Below are positions 35,812 to 44,269 of a DNA stretch of 64,000 nt, in pieces. This stretch comes from Synechococcus sp. NB0720_010 (lineage in GTDB: Bacteria > Cyanobacteriota > Cyanobacteriia > PCC-6307 > Cyanobiaceae): the NCBI RefSeq assembly GCF_023078835.1, contig NZ_CP090898.1:808045-872044 (forward strand). The letters run 5' to 3'. The notes below the pieces were generated by a model that made no database searches, was not told the origin of the DNA, and saw nothing but the letters and a program-made list of their open reading frames with translations. The translations under genes were made by a program, and so were the position numbers. Positions within the stretch are counted from its first letter, which is position 1. Every line of letters begins with the position of its first letter.

Positions 35812-36429
35812 ATGGCTGATGCTCCTGCCCCCCAGCCGGACGCCGAGCAGCAGCCCGAAGTCGAGGCTCTCGAGGTCCAAGCCACTGAAACCGTCGCAAC
35901 GACTGAAACCGTCGAAAGCGAGCTAATCGAGACGGCAGCAGAGACCGCCGCGGAAGCCACAGTCGAGGTCGCACCGGAGCCCGAACCGACTCCAGCGCCG
36001 GAGCCGGAGCCCGTTCCTGCTGCTGAACCGGTGAATGCCTGGACCCCCCAGGTCGCCAGTACCACCGATGTGCCGGCCAGCCCAGCGGCGGTGGCCACCG
36101 CGAACGAAGGCGAGGGCGGCGAATGGGAGTTGCTGGTTGAGAAGGTCAAGCAGTGGATTGCCAGCGGCCAACTGCAGCAGCAGTGGCAAACCGCTCGCAC
36201 CCCCATCACCCTGGTTGCCGGCCTGATCGGCCTTCTGCTCGTTCTGCGGATCTATGGCGCCCTGCTGGGCGTGGTGGAAAGCGTGCCCCTGCTGCCTGGG
36301 TTGCTGGAGCTGGTGGGTGTGATCAGCGTCGTGAGATTCAGCCTGACGCGCCTGGTCAAGAGCGACGATCGCCATCAGGTGATCGACGGCCTGAAGCAGC
36401 GCTGGAGCAGCTTCCGGGGTCAGCGGTAG
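35812..36429 (+). CDS. CAAD-domain (CURT1-like) membrane protein
   Basis: The product is 205 residues. Residues 1-100 are acidic and Pro/Glu/Ala rich with PEPEP-type repeats. From about 105 the CAAD domain starts (WELLVEKVKQWIASGQLQQQW), with two membrane segments (PITLVAGLIGLLLVLRIYGAL; LLPGLLELVGVISVVRFSL) and a C-terminal amphipathic helix (IDGLKQRWSSF). CAAD/CURT1 proteins sit in thylakoid membranes and affect membrane curvature. Monocistronic by spacing; guaB3 follows at 69 bases. Confidence 0.88.
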   Translation: MADAPAPQPDAEQQPEVEALEVQATETVATTETVESELIETAAETAAEATVEVAPEPEPTPAPEPEPVPAAEPVNAWTPQVASTTDVPASPAAVATANEGEGGEWELLVEKVKQWIASGQLQQQWQTARTPITLVAGLIGLLLVLRIYGALLGVVESVPLLPGLLELVGVISVVRFSLTRLVKSDDRHQVIDGLKQRWSSFRGQR

Positions 36430-36498
36430 CAGACGATTGAGGGCCAGAAGCAGTCAGGCCGGTTGATAGCTTGGCTTGATTGCTTCAAAAGGTCTCAG

Positions 36499-37662
36499 GT
36501 GGACATTCAGCTCGGCCGTTCCCGTACTGTGCGCCGCGCCTACGGCATCGATGAAATCGCCTTGGTGCCAGGCGGTCGCACGGTCGATCCGGCCGTCACC
36601 GACAGCAGCTGGACCCTGGGGGGCATCACCCGTGAGATTCCGATCATCGCCAGCGCCATGGATGGCGTGGTTGATGTGGGGATGTGCGTCGAGCTGGCCA
36701 AGCAGGGCGCCCTGGGCGTTCTGAACCTTGAAGGGGTTCAGTGCCGCTACGACGACCCCAACCCTGCGCTCGATCGGATCGCCTCGGTGGGCAAGGAAGA
36801 GTTCGTGCCCCTGATGCAGGAGCTCTACAGCCAGCCCGTGCGGGAAGACCTGATCCGCAAGCGGATCGCTGAAATCAAAGAGCGCGGCGGGATTGCCGCC
36901 GTCAGCGGCACGCCCGTGGCCGCCCTGAAGTTCGGCAAGGCCATCGCCGAGGCCGGTGCTGATCTGTTCTTTGTGCAGGCCACGGTGGTCAGCACGGAAC
37001 ACATCGGACCGGAGGGCCAAGAGAGCCTGGACCTCGAGGCCCTGTGCCGCGATTTCGGCGTTCCCGTGATCATCGGCAACTGCGTCACCTATGACGTGGC
37101 CCTCAAACTGATGCGCGCCGGCGCCGCTGGCGTGATGGTGGGCATCGGCCCTGGAGCCGCTTGCACCTCCCGCGGCGTCCTCGGCATCGGCATTCCCCAA
37201 GCCACCTCGGTCGCCGACTGCGCTGCAGCCCGCGACGACTACATGAAGGAGAGCGGCCGTTACGTGCCGATCGTTGCCGATGGCGGCATCGTCACCGGCG
37301 GTGACATTTGCAAGTGCATCGCCTGCGGCGCCGATGCCGTGATGATCGGTTCACCGATCGCCCGCTCCGCCGAAGCCCCCGGTCGTGGCTTCCACTGGGG
37401 GATGGCCACACCCAGTCCCGTTCTTCCCCGCGGCACCCGCATCAAGGTGGGAACAACCGGCAGCCTCGAGAAAATCCTGCGCGGCCCGGCCTCCCTCGAC
37501 GACGGCACCCAAAACCTGCTGGGCTGCATCAAGACCTCGATGGGCACCCTGGGGGCACGCACCCTCAAGGAGATGCAGCAGGTGGAGGTGGTTGTCGCCC
37601 CCTCCCTGCTGACCGAAGGCAAGGTTTATCAGAAGGCCCAGCAATTGGGCATGGGTAAGTAA
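36499..37662 (+). CDS. GuaB3-family IMP dehydrogenase-related protein
   Basis: The product is 387 residues from the GTG at 36499 (MDIQLGRSRTVRRAYG). It has the TIM-barrel of IMP dehydrogenase: the loop with the catalytic cysteine GPGAACTSRGVLG, the phosphate-binding VADGGIVTGGDICKCIACGADAVMIG, and no CBS domains. GuaB3 proteins are the actinobacterial/cyanobacterial short form related to IMPDH in guanine nucleotide synthesis. The frame extends 12 residues upstream to 36463, but that part is not conserved. Yfr1 and trxA follow. Confidence 0.94.
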   Translation: MDIQLGRSRTVRRAYGIDEIALVPGGRTVDPAVTDSSWTLGGITREIPIIASAMDGVVDVGMCVELAKQGALGVLNLEGVQCRYDDPNPALDRIASVGKEEFVPLMQELYSQPVREDLIRKRIAEIKERGGIAAVSGTPVAALKFGKAIAEAGADLFFVQATVVSTEHIGPEGQESLDLEALCRDFGVPVIIGNCVTYDVALKLMRAGAAGVMVGIGPGAACTSRGVLGIGIPQATSVADCAAARDDYMKESGRYVPIVADGGIVTGGDICKCIACGADAVMIGSPIARSAEAPGRGFHWGMATPSPVLPRGTRIKVGTTGSLEKILRGPASLDDGTQNLLGCIKTSMGTLGARTLKEMQQVEVVVAPSLLTEGKVYQKAQQLGMGK

Positions 37663-37680
37663 GCGACCGCGTTAGCCTCC

Positions 37681-37712
37681 GGAGTGTGTGGGGCCAAAAG
37701 CCCTCACACTCC
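37681..37712 (+). other. Inverted repeat overlapping the 5' part of Yfr1
   Basis: GGAGTGTG (37681-37688) is fully complementary to CACACTCC (37705-37712), with an inner GGGC/GCCC stem. The right arm includes the first bases of the Yfr1 core motif. A guaB3 readthrough RNA could fold here and hide the core. Confidence 0.7.
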
Positions 37713-37752
37713 TCACACCCCCCGGCTCGGCGCGTCCGAGCTTTCATTCTTT
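37690..37752 (+). ncRNA. yfr1: Small regulatory RNA Yfr1
   Basis: Yfr1 is a cyanobacterial sRNA that base-pairs with target mRNAs (outer-membrane proteins in Prochlorococcus). The evidence is location (between guaB3 and trxA, the conserved site) and structure: a 5' hairpin GGGC/GCCC (37691-37703), the unpaired ultraconserved core ACTCCTCACAC (37708-37718), and a 3' stem GCTCGG/CCGAGC (37725-37741) with a T-rich tail, acting as terminator. Ends are estimated from the structure; the exact 5' end is not determined. Confidence 0.9.
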
Positions 37753-37835
37753 GGCCGGGACTGGCGGCATCGCCGCCGGCTCCACTCCACCCAGTTACGA
37801 GTTCCTCCAGGCCTCAGCCGAAGCCGAAAACTCGT

Positions 37836-37844
37836 TGCTACATT
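37836..37844 (+). promoter_or_regulatory. Extended -10 element, likely trxA promoter
   Basis: TGCTACATT is a TGn-extended -10 box 24 bases before the trxA ATG, with no clear -35. Its position after the Yfr1 terminator suggests an independent trxA promoter. Confidence 0.35.
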
Positions 37845-37867
37845 CCGAAAACACTGATCCTGACCGG

Positions 37868-38191
37868 ATGTCCAGCGCCGCAGCCGTCACCGACGCTTCC
37901 TTCGAGCAAGACGTGCTCAAGAGCGATGTACCCGTTCTTGTGGATTTCTGGGCGCCCTGGTGCGGCCCCTGCCGCATGGTCGCTCCGATCGTCGACGAAA
38001 TCTCGAAGGAGTTCGAAGGCAAGATCAAGGTCTTCAAACTCAACACCGACGAGAACCCCAACGTCGCCAGCCAGTACGGGATCCGTAGCATCCCCACCTT
38101 GATGATCTTCAAGGACGGGCAAAAGGTCGACACCGTTGTCGGTGCTGTGCCCAAGACCACCCTCTCCGGCACCATCTCCAAGTACCTCTGA
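37868..38191 (+). CDS. trxA: Thioredoxin
   Basis: This is a small dithiol reductant for redox control of metabolic enzymes. It is 107 residues from the ATG at 37868. The active site is W31-C32-G33-P34-C35, and the cis-proline is in [10 protein letters not shown] longer in-frame reading from 37688 is not real, since it runs through Yfr1. It has its own likely promoter and ends in a terminator. m-type family by overall sequence. Confidence 0.97.
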   Translation: MSSAAAVTDASFEQDVLKSDVPVLVDFWAPWCGPCRMVAPIVDEISKEFEGKIKVFKLNTDENPNVASQYGIRSIPTLMIFKDGQKVDTVVGAVPKTTLSGTISKYL

Positions 38192-38222
38192 GCGTCAGCG
38201 GCACCGCCCAAGACCTCCCCTC

Positions 38223-38248
38223 AAGCCCGGCCTTTGGCCGGGCTTTTC
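38223..38248 (+). terminator. Intrinsic terminator of trxA
   Basis: The 10-bp stem AAGCCCGGCC / GGCCGGGCTT with a TTT loop is followed by T residues, about 32 bases after the trxA stop and 18 before the next gene. Confidence 0.9.
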
Positions 38249-38265
38249 TGTCCTGATCCCAAACG

Positions 38266-39324
38266 ATGGCGATCGAGCGAAGCCCCCTGGACGCGTTGGC
38301 CGATGCCCTTGAGGGCCATCCCCAACGCCGCTCCATCGAGCGCAGTGTGGTTCAGCTGCTGGAGATCTCACGCAGTAGCCGTGATGCCGATGAGTGGCGA
38401 CTGATCACCGGTGCCCTGGCGGACATCCGCGATGGCTTCAACGTCTTTGCCCCCCATCGCCAGACCCGCAAGGTGACCGTGTTTGGGTCCGCCCGAACCC
38501 AGCCGGAAGAGCCGGCCTATGCGCTGGCCGAGGAGCTCGCCCGCGAAGCAGCCCGGCGCGGGTTTGAAGTGATGACGGGAGCCGGCGGCGGCGTCATGGA
38601 GGCGGCGAACCGCGGCGCGGGCTGCGAGAGCAGCATTGGCCTGAATGTGGACCTGCCGTTTGAGCAGCACGCCAATCGCTACGTCAATGCCTGCGACGGG
38701 CGCCTGCTCCACTTCCGCTACTTCTTCACCCGCAAGCTCTTCTTCCTGCGTGAAAGCGACGCCCTGGTGGTTATGCCCGGCGGTTTCGGGACCTTCGATG
38801 AGCTGTTCGAATCGCTGACCCTGATTCAGACCGGACGAACCCCGCCGATCCCCCTGGTCCTCCTGGCTCCAAAGGACGACAGCTTCTGGAGCGATTGGCT
38901 CAAGACCATTGACGGCACCCTGCAGGACAGGGCGTTGATCTCTAGCGAGGACACCTCCCTGTTCAAACAGGCCCGCAGTGCCGCCGAGGCCCTGGAGCAG
39001 ATCAGCCGCTTCTACCGGGTGTTCCACGGCGCTCAACTCGCGGGGGAGCAGACGGAGCTGCTGCTGCACTGCCCTCTGCCTGCCGCCACGGTGGCCGAGC
39101 TCAACCAACGCTTTGATCTCCTGGTGGATGAGGGGAACATCAGCCAAGGGGAGAGCTGCGACCCCAACGGCATCCTTCGGCCCTGCCTGCGTTTCCAGCT
39201 CGATCGCCGCAAGGTCGGGCTGCTCTACCAACTCATCGACGCGCTCAATGGCCTGCCGCTCGAGCTGCCCCCCTCGATCGAGCAACCTGGACAACGTCTC
39301 TGCTCGCTCCCGCCCACCCCATGA
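38266..39324 (+). CDS. LOG-family protein (cytokinin riboside 5'-monophosphate phosphoribohydrolase-like)
   Basis: The product is 352 residues, longer than plain LOG proteins. The Rossmann core has GAGGGVMEAANRGA (about 106-119) and the catalytic signature PGGFGTFDE at 171-179. Family members release free base from nucleoside 5'-monophosphates. There is an extra N-terminal helical part (1-65) and a C-terminal extension (~250-352) with no motif I recognise. The gene overlaps hisH by four bases (ATGA). Confidence 0.9.
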   Translation: MAIERSPLDALADALEGHPQRRSIERSVVQLLEISRSSRDADEWRLITGALADIRDGFNVFAPHRQTRKVTVFGSARTQPEEPAYALAEELAREAARRGFEVMTGAGGGVMEAANRGAGCESSIGLNVDLPFEQHANRYVNACDGRLLHFRYFFTRKLFFLRESDALVVMPGGFGTFDELFESLTLIQTGRTPPIPLVLLAPKDDSFWSDWLKTIDGTLQDRALISSEDTSLFKQARSAAEALEQISRFYRVFHGAQLAGEQTELLLHCPLPAATVAELNQRFDLLVDEGNISQGESCDPNGILRPCLRFQLDRRKVGLLYQLIDALNGLPLELPPSIEQPGQRLCSLPPTP

Positions 39325-39947
39325 CGCGCATCGGCCTGATCGACTACGGGATGGGCAACCTGCATTCCGTGCAGCGGGCTCTAGAGCGCCTGGGCTGTGA
39401 AGTGCGGATCCTGCAGCAGGCCGAAGCCCTGGAGGACTGCCAGGCCCTGGTCCTGCCCGGGGTGGGGGCCTTCGACCCAGCCATGGAGCGTCTCCATGCC
39501 TCCGGGCTCGTGCCCGCGATCAAGGCCTGGTGCAATGCGGGGCGCCCCCTCCTGGGGATCTGCCTGGGCTTGCAACTGCTCTTTGAGAGCAGTGATGAGG
39601 GTTCAGCCTCCGGCCTTGGACTGCTCGCAGGTCACATCGCAGCGCTGCCAAAGGTTCCGGGTCATCCCATCCCCCACATGGGCTGGGAAGCCCTGATTCC
39701 TGGAACACCCTCCCCGCTACTGCCCGAGGGAGCGTCAGACAGCTGGGTCTATTTCGTCCACTCCTTTGCAGCCCAGCCCAAGGATCAGAGCTGCATCACC
39801 GCCTCGGTGTCCTTTGCCGGCCAGGACGTCACCGCAGCCGTCTGGCAAGGCAGCGTCGCGGCCTGCCAGTTCCACCCTGAAAAATCCTCAGAAGCGGGTG
39901 AGCAGCTGCTTCGCCGCTGGCTGCACTGGGTCGAGGAGCAGGCATGA
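39321..39947 (+). CDS. hisH: Imidazole glycerol phosphate synthase, glutamine amidotransferase subunit
   Basis: HisH releases ammonia from glutamine for HisF in histidine synthesis. It is 208 residues. The catalytic triad is C81 (GICLGLQLLFE), H185 and E187 (CQFHPEKS). Other family blocks are LIDYGMGNLHSV and LPGVGAF. It overlaps both its neighbours by four bases, forming a tight LOG-hisH-rsmD unit. hisF is not in the window. Confidence 0.97.
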   Translation: MTRIGLIDYGMGNLHSVQRALERLGCEVRILQQAEALEDCQALVLPGVGAFDPAMERLHASGLVPAIKAWCNAGRPLLGICLGLQLLFESSDEGSASGLGLLAGHIAALPKVPGHPIPHMGWEALIPGTPSPLLPEGASDSWVYFVHSFAAQPKDQSCITASVSFAGQDVTAAVWQGSVAACQFHPEKSSEAGEQLLRRWLHWVEEQA

Positions 39948-40492
39948 GCCTGCGACTCAGTGGCGGACGCAAACTGCTGAGTCCCCCTGGAGACATCGCT
40001 CGCCCCACGGCCTCTCGGGTGCGCCTAGCCGTCATGAACATGCTGGCGACCGAGCTCCCTGGAGCCCACTGGCTTGATCTCTTCTGCGGGAGCGGAGTGA
40101 TGGGCTGCGAAGCGCTCTTGCGCGGTGCAGCCAAGGTGGTGGCGGTGGAACAGGACCGTCGCGTCGGCGCCACAGCCCGCAGCAACCTGGAGCTGGTGGC
40201 CTCCAGCCTGCAACCGAGACCTTCGGTCCAGGTGATCCAACAGGAGGCGATCCGTTGGCTGGGATCAGCCCAAGGGGAGAGCTTTGATCTGGTCTATGCC
40301 GATCCGCCCTATGCCGCTGGCCTCTATGGCGCGTTGCTTGAGCGCCTGGCTGCCGGAGATTGGCTCCATCCACAGGCCCTTGTGCTGCTGGAGCACGCAA
40401 CAAAAAACCCGCCGGAGATCCCGGCGGGCTGGGTGGTCGAGAAGCAAAAGCACTACGGCAGCTGCGGCCTTCTGGTGCTCGCTCGCTCTTGA
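39944..40492 (+). CDS. rsmD: 16S rRNA (guanine966-N2)-methyltransferase
   Basis: RsmD methylates G966 of 16S rRNA using SAM. It is 182 residues. The N-terminal GGRKLLSPPGDIARPTASRVRLAVMN, SAM motif LDLFCGSGVMGCEAL and catalytic DPPYAAG are present. It overlaps hisH by four bases. The 3' end of its coding region carries, on the opposite strand, the hairpin and T-run that appear to terminate petG transcription. Confidence 0.93.
   Translation: MSLRLSGGRKLLSPPGDIARPTASRVRLAVMNMLATELPGAHWLDLFCGSGVMGCEALLRGAAKVVAVEQDRRVGATARSNLELVASSLQPRPSVQVIQQEAIRWLGSAQGESFDLVYADPPYAAGLYGALLERLAAGDWLHPQALVLLEHATKNPPEIPAGWVVEKQKHYGSCGLLVLARS
40402..40428 (-). terminator. Intrinsic terminator of petG, inside rsmD
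   Basis: On the minus strand, the 8-bp stem CCCGCCGG / CCGGCGGG with a 5-base loop is followed by six T residues. It is 67 bases past the petG stop and lies wholly within the 3' coding region of rsmD on the other strand. Confidence 0.85.
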
Positions 40493-40494
40493 GA

Positions 40495-40608
40495 TCAGCC
40501 GCCCAGGGCGCTGCCGCGGCGGTATTGGTTCCAGGCGGCCACGAACAGACCCAGCAAGGTCACGGGAATCAGACCGAGCACGATGCCGCAGAGCAGGGGT
40601 TCGATCAT
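40495..40608 (-). CDS. petG: Cytochrome b6f complex subunit PetG
   Basis: PetG is a 37-residue single-span subunit of the thylakoid b6f complex. The start at 40606-40608 gives [15 protein letters not shown], then the membrane helix and the basic tail [11 protein letters not shown], matching the family end to end. An in-frame upstream reading to 40680 is not real. Divergent from cytM with about 74 bases between. The short 3' spacing places its terminator inside rsmD. Confidence 0.96.
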
Positions 40609-40682
40609 GGACGGAGCAACCAGCTTTGGTTGCACAATTCTCCCACGCCCATGGCTGGGTTCGTGACCGATCTCCATCAACC

Positions 40683-41069
40683 GTGACTGCAGAGACCCCC
40701 ACCCCCGCGCAGCAACCCCAGCGGGGCCTGATCTCGGCGCTGGTTCTGTTGACGGCGATCTGCGTGACGATCGTGATGCTGGTGGTCGTGATCCCAGCTG
40801 CCCGCAGCGATCCCTACACCCGAACCACCCTGCAGCTCAGCGGCTCCGCCGAACAAGGCGAGCAGCTGTTTTTACTGAACTGCGCTGGCTGCCATGGCAT
40901 CGCCGCCCAGGGCTTGGTGGGGCCCAACCTCCACAAGGTGGATAACCGCAAGAACAATCGCCAGTTGATTCAGCAGGTGGTCAGCGGACGAACGCCGCCC
41001 ATGCCGCGCTTCCAACCGGAACCCCAAGCCATGGCGGATCTCCTGGCCTACCTCCACAGCCTCTCGTGA
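40683..41069 (+). CDS. cytM: Cytochrome cM, membrane-anchored c-type cytochrome
   Basis: CytM is a cyanobacterial cytochrome linked to low-level respiratory/photosynthetic electron transfer control. From the GTG at 40683 it is 128 residues: a short N-terminus, an uncleaved-type membrane segment at 15-39, then the haem domain with C67-x2-C70-H71 (CAGCH) and the axial methionine M107 in TPPMPRF. The block [15 protein letters not shown] at the end is typical of the family. Its stop overlaps the next gene's GTG. The longer frame upstream runs through rsmD and petG and is spurious. Confidence 0.92.
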
Positions 41070-41785
41070 GCCTGGCGGTGGTGCTGGTGGAGCCGGCGGG
41101 CCCCCTGAATGTGGGCAGCGTCGCGCGCCTCTGCGCCAATTTCTCGGTGGATGAACTGCGGCTGGTTGCCCCCCGCTGCGATCACCTGGGCGATGAGGCC
41201 CGTCTGATGGCCGTGCATGGCGAGGCACTGCTGGAGCAGGCCCAACTCTTCCCCACCCTTGAGGCCGCCCTTGCCGATTGCCGCCGCGTGGTGGCCACCA
41301 GCGGCCGCATCGAGGAGGAGGCCTTGCCCCTGAACGGTCCTGCAGAAGCCCTCTCCTGGCTGCAGGCCTCCGACACGGATGCCTCCTCCGCCCCAGCGGC
41401 GCTGGTCTTTGGCCGAGAAGACCGCGGCCTGAGCAATGCAGAACTGCTGCAGGCGGGGCGAATCCTGCGCCTGGAGACCAGCGAGGCCTACGCCTCGATG
41501 AACCTCTCCCATGCCGTTGCGGTCTGCCTGCATGAACTGCGGCGCTGCCCCGCACCCACCGCCCCCCAGCCGGAGCCCTGCCAGCGGGAGCAACTGGAGG
41601 CCGCACTCAGCGATGCGGAAGACCTGCTGCTGGAGGTGGGCTTCCTTTATCCCCATACCGCCCAGGCGCGCATGGCCAAGCTGCGGGCGCTGCTGCAACG
41701 CGCTGAGATCCGCGACGAGGAAGTCGCCCTGCTGCGGGGAATGGTGCGTCAATTGCGCTGGGCATCACAGCGAGACTGCCCCTAA
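41066..41785 (+). CDS. TrmJ-like SPOUT tRNA/rRNA methyltransferase
   Basis: The product is 239 residues of the SpoU/TrmH superfamily. Motif 1 is NVGSVARLCANF (16-27), motif 2 ALVFGREDRGLSNAEL and motif 3 SMNLSHAVAVCLHEL, forming the trefoil-knot SAM site. It resembles TrmJ, which makes 2'-O-methylation at position 32 of tRNAs; the rRNA alternative is not excluded. The C-terminal extension (LEVGFLYPHTAQARMAKLRALLQRAEI) is typical. Start is GTG overlapping the cytM stop by four bases. Confidence 0.92.
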   Translation: MSLAVVLVEPAGPLNVGSVARLCANFSVDELRLVAPRCDHLGDEARLMAVHGEALLEQAQLFPTLEAALADCRRVVATSGRIEEEALPLNGPAEALSWLQASDTDASSAPAALVFGREDRGLSNAELLQAGRILRLETSEAYASMNLSHAVAVCLHELRRCPAPTAPQPEPCQREQLEAALSDAEDLLLEVGFLYPHTAQARMAKLRALLQRAEIRDEEVALLRGMVRQLRWASQRDCP

Positions 41786-41813
41786 CGTCTGAGCCCAAGC
41801 TTCGATCGCTTCC

Positions 41814-42920
41814 GTGGGCGCAGGTCGGTCACAACGTTCAAACCGCTCCAGCTGGGGAGCACCGCTGCGCTTGGTCCTCCGTCTCCTGGTGATGGGGCTG
41901 GGGCTGGGGGTGATTGCCGGAACCGGCCTGAAACTGCTGGCTCCAAAACTGGGGCAAGGGGCGGCCCAAGTCGCCAAACCCCAATCGCTGCTCGCACCCC
42001 CAGGACGGCCGCTTCCTCGCGGCCTGGATCTCGGCCGCTTTGAGCCAAGGCTCGAGCTGACCGCCCTGAGCAAGCGCTGGGCCCAACTCGCCGCGCAATA
42101 CAAGGACCTGACCGTCAGCGGCTATCTGCTGGTGCTCGATGACGGCCGCTTTGCCGAGCTCTCCCCACAACGGCCCCTGCCCGCCGCCAGCTCCATCAAG
42201 ACCCCAATCCTGCTGGTGGCTCTTGAGGATCTCGATGCCGGGAAACTGCGCTGGGACGAACGGCTACCGATGACCAAAGAGGTGGTCGGCGGCGGCGCGG
42301 GCTGGATGGCGAACAAGCCCGTCGGCACCACCTTTCCCTTCTGGGAAGCGGCCAACGAAATGATCCGCGTCAGCGACAACACGGCCACCAACCTCTTGAT
42401 CAAACGGGTGGGCGGCAAAGCCGTCATCAACGCCCGCTTCCAGGCCCTGGGGCTCAGCAGCACCGTCGTCAACAACTGGCTGCCGGACCTCGACGGCACC
42501 AACACCACCAGCGCCTACGACCTCGCCCGCTCCATCGCCCTGGTGGATACGGGCGAAAAACTCAGCCCGCGGGCCCGCGATCTCTTCCGTGAGGTCATGG
42601 GCCGCTCCCGCACCAACACCCTCCTGCCCCTTGGGATGTTGATGGGCCTTGGGGGAGATTCGGCGACCCCCGACAGCGAGCTGATGGCCCACGGGGTGAC
42701 CGTCTACAACAAGACCGGTGACATCGGCATTGCCTACGCCGATGCGGGCCTGATCGAATTGCCCGACGGCAAACGGGCCGTGGCCGCCTTCATGGTCAAG
42801 GGGCCGTTCAACGACCCGCGCTCCACCAACTTGATCCGGGCCATGGCGGGGGAGATCTCCAAAAACCTGGTGCGCAAACCAGCGCCTGCGCCTGCCAAGC
42901 CAAAGAAAACCACCGCCTGA
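41814..42920 (+). CDS. Serine hydrolase, class A beta-lactamase/PBP-like
   Basis: The product is 368 residues with a hydrophobic N-terminal segment (about 18-37) that anchors or exports it. The active-site triad of the family is intact: S126-S-I-K129, S187-D-N189, and K300-T-G302. It lacks a known transpeptidase extension. Physiological role (peptidoglycan trimming, beta-lactam hydrolysis or other) is not readable; a beta-lactamase is possible but no omega-loop Glu signature was clearly found. Start is GTG. Confidence 0.88.
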   Translation: MGAGRSQRSNRSSWGAPLRLVLRLLVMGLGLGVIAGTGLKLLAPKLGQGAAQVAKPQSLLAPPGRPLPRGLDLGRFEPRLELTALSKRWAQLAAQYKDLTVSGYLLVLDDGRFAELSPQRPLPAASSIKTPILLVALEDLDAGKLRWDERLPMTKEVVGGGAGWMANKPVGTTFPFWEAANEMIRVSDNTATNLLIKRVGGKAVINARFQALGLSSTVVNNWLPDLDGTNTTSAYDLARSIALVDTGEKLSPRARDLFREVMGRSRTNTLLPLGMLMGLGGDSATPDSELMAHGVTVYNKTGDIGIAYADAGLIELPDGKRAVAAFMVKGPFNDPRSTNLIRAMAGEISKNLVRKPAPAPAKPKKTTA

Positions 42921-42931
42921 GGACTCCTTCG

Positions 42932-44269
42932 ATGCTTCCTGTCCTTCTGGCGGCAAGCCCCCAAGCGGCACCCATCCTTCGCCCGCAACAGGTCCACCCC
43001 CTGCCGGGGAGCCTCGATGCGGTGTTGATGCTCAACGACAACAATCCCGAGTTGATCAGTGGGCCAGGGATCCTGCTCTCGACCTTCGCCGACCCGAGGC
43101 ACAGCGACGCCCACCTGGATCTGCCGTTGAACGGTCGCTTCGACCTCTTTAGCCACCACGTCTATGCGGGCACCCCAGAGAAACCGGACTCGACCATCTG
43201 GCTGGCGGTGGTGGCCCAACCCAGAGGCGAGCAAGCGGTTGAGCTCTCGCTCTTGAGTGGCTCCACCGCCCTCTCCCAATCCACGGACGGACGCGAACCC
43301 CAGGCGCCCTTCCTGCCCCTACCGGAGCGGATGCGGCAGGACGGCTCCACCTACGCAGGCCCTGGAAGCCGGGTGGCCACGGAACTGCTGCTGCGCCAAC
43401 GCAACCCCAACCTGCCGAAACGCTGGACATTGCGCCCGGGGTCCCCCACCACCCTGCTGCTGCTGCCGATTCCGGTGCAGGGACTCGATCCACTGCTGAA
43501 TGGCCGCAATCTGCAACTGCGGCTCCAGGCCAGCGGTGCGATCAGCGTCGCCACCCTGGCGGCCTTCGGGAACGGAAACGAGCCGCCAAACCAGCAGGCA
43601 CTCGCACAAATTCTGAGCTCGGGCGTATTGAGCCCCAAGGAGCACAAACCCACCCCAAGGGGCGCCCGGGGGCGCATGGTCTATTCCCGCGTCAGCGGCG
43701 TGCAAATCGGGAGTACCTGGAGCGCCACCGTGAGCGATCCGGGCAAGAGCTGCCTCTCCACCACCTCGGCCCCCATCTCCTGGCCGATTGCCTCGCTGGA
43801 GCGTGGGCGCCTCGGAACCGGCCAGGTGCAGACCGCCGAGCTCAAGGCGCACTATCCGGGCACGGCCTGGGCCGCCCACGGCAACTACGGGGTCGCCTAC
43901 GACATTCGGATTCCGCTCTGCAATCGCTCCAAGAGCCCCGCAGCGCTGGCCGTCGCCCTGGAGTCACCACTCAAGACCGATAAGGCCGTCGGCGGACTGC
44001 AGTTCAACAGCCGTCCATCGCGCTCCGTGATGTTTCGCGGCACGGTGGAACTCAACGGGCTCGACGGTCAACCCAGCCGCCAGAGCTTCCATCTGGTCCA
44101 GCGGGCGGGCCAGCAAGGTCCTGAACTGGGCCGCATCAGCCTGACGCCAGGGGAGACGCGGGAGCTGCGCGTGCGTCTGATCTACCCCGCCGATGCCACC
44201 CCGCCGCAGGTGCTCAGCCTGCTGCCTGTGAAACAATCGCCAGCACCGCCAGACAGCCGCCAGCCGTGA
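42932..44269 (+). CDS. DUF3370 domain protein
   Basis: The product is 445 residues and matches the cyanobacterial DUF3370 family: the N-terminal LRPQQVHPLPGSLDAVLMLN, the DGSTYAGPGSRVA region, and CNRSKSPAALAVALESPL near the end. A short hydrophobic N-terminus (MLPVLLAASPQAAP) suggests export, but a full signal is weak. Function unknown. It overlaps chlI by four bases (GTGA), so it is likely cotranscribed with it. Confidence 0.88.
   Translation: MLPVLLAASPQAAPILRPQQVHPLPGSLDAVLMLNDNNPELISGPGILLSTFADPRHSDAHLDLPLNGRFDLFSHHVYAGTPEKPDSTIWLAVVAQPRGEQAVELSLLSGSTALSQSTDGREPQAPFLPLPERMRQDGSTYAGPGSRVATELLLRQRNPNLPKRWTLRPGSPTTLLLLPIPVQGLDPLLNGRNLQLRLQASGAISVATLAAFGNGNEPPNQQALAQILSSGVLSPKEHKPTPRGARGRMVYSRVSGVQIGSTWSATVSDPGKSCLSTTSAPISWPIASLERGRLGTGQVQTAELKAHYPGTAWAAHGNYGVAYDIRIPLCNRSKSPAALAVALESPLKTDKAVGGLQFNSRPSRSVMFRGTVELNGLDGQPSRQSFHLVQRAGQQGPELGRISLTPGETRELRVRLIYPADATPPQVLSLLPVKQSPAPPDSRQP

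Noticed and set aside
37688-38191. An extended thioredoxin reading from 37688
   Set aside because: The extra 60 codons pass through the Yfr1 sRNA and its terminator; the thioredoxin family begins at the ATG at 37868.
40284-41069. A long frame reading from inside rsmD into cytochrome cM
   Set aside because: It crosses petG and its divergent promoter region. The GTG at 40683 gives a normal CytM with membrane anchor.
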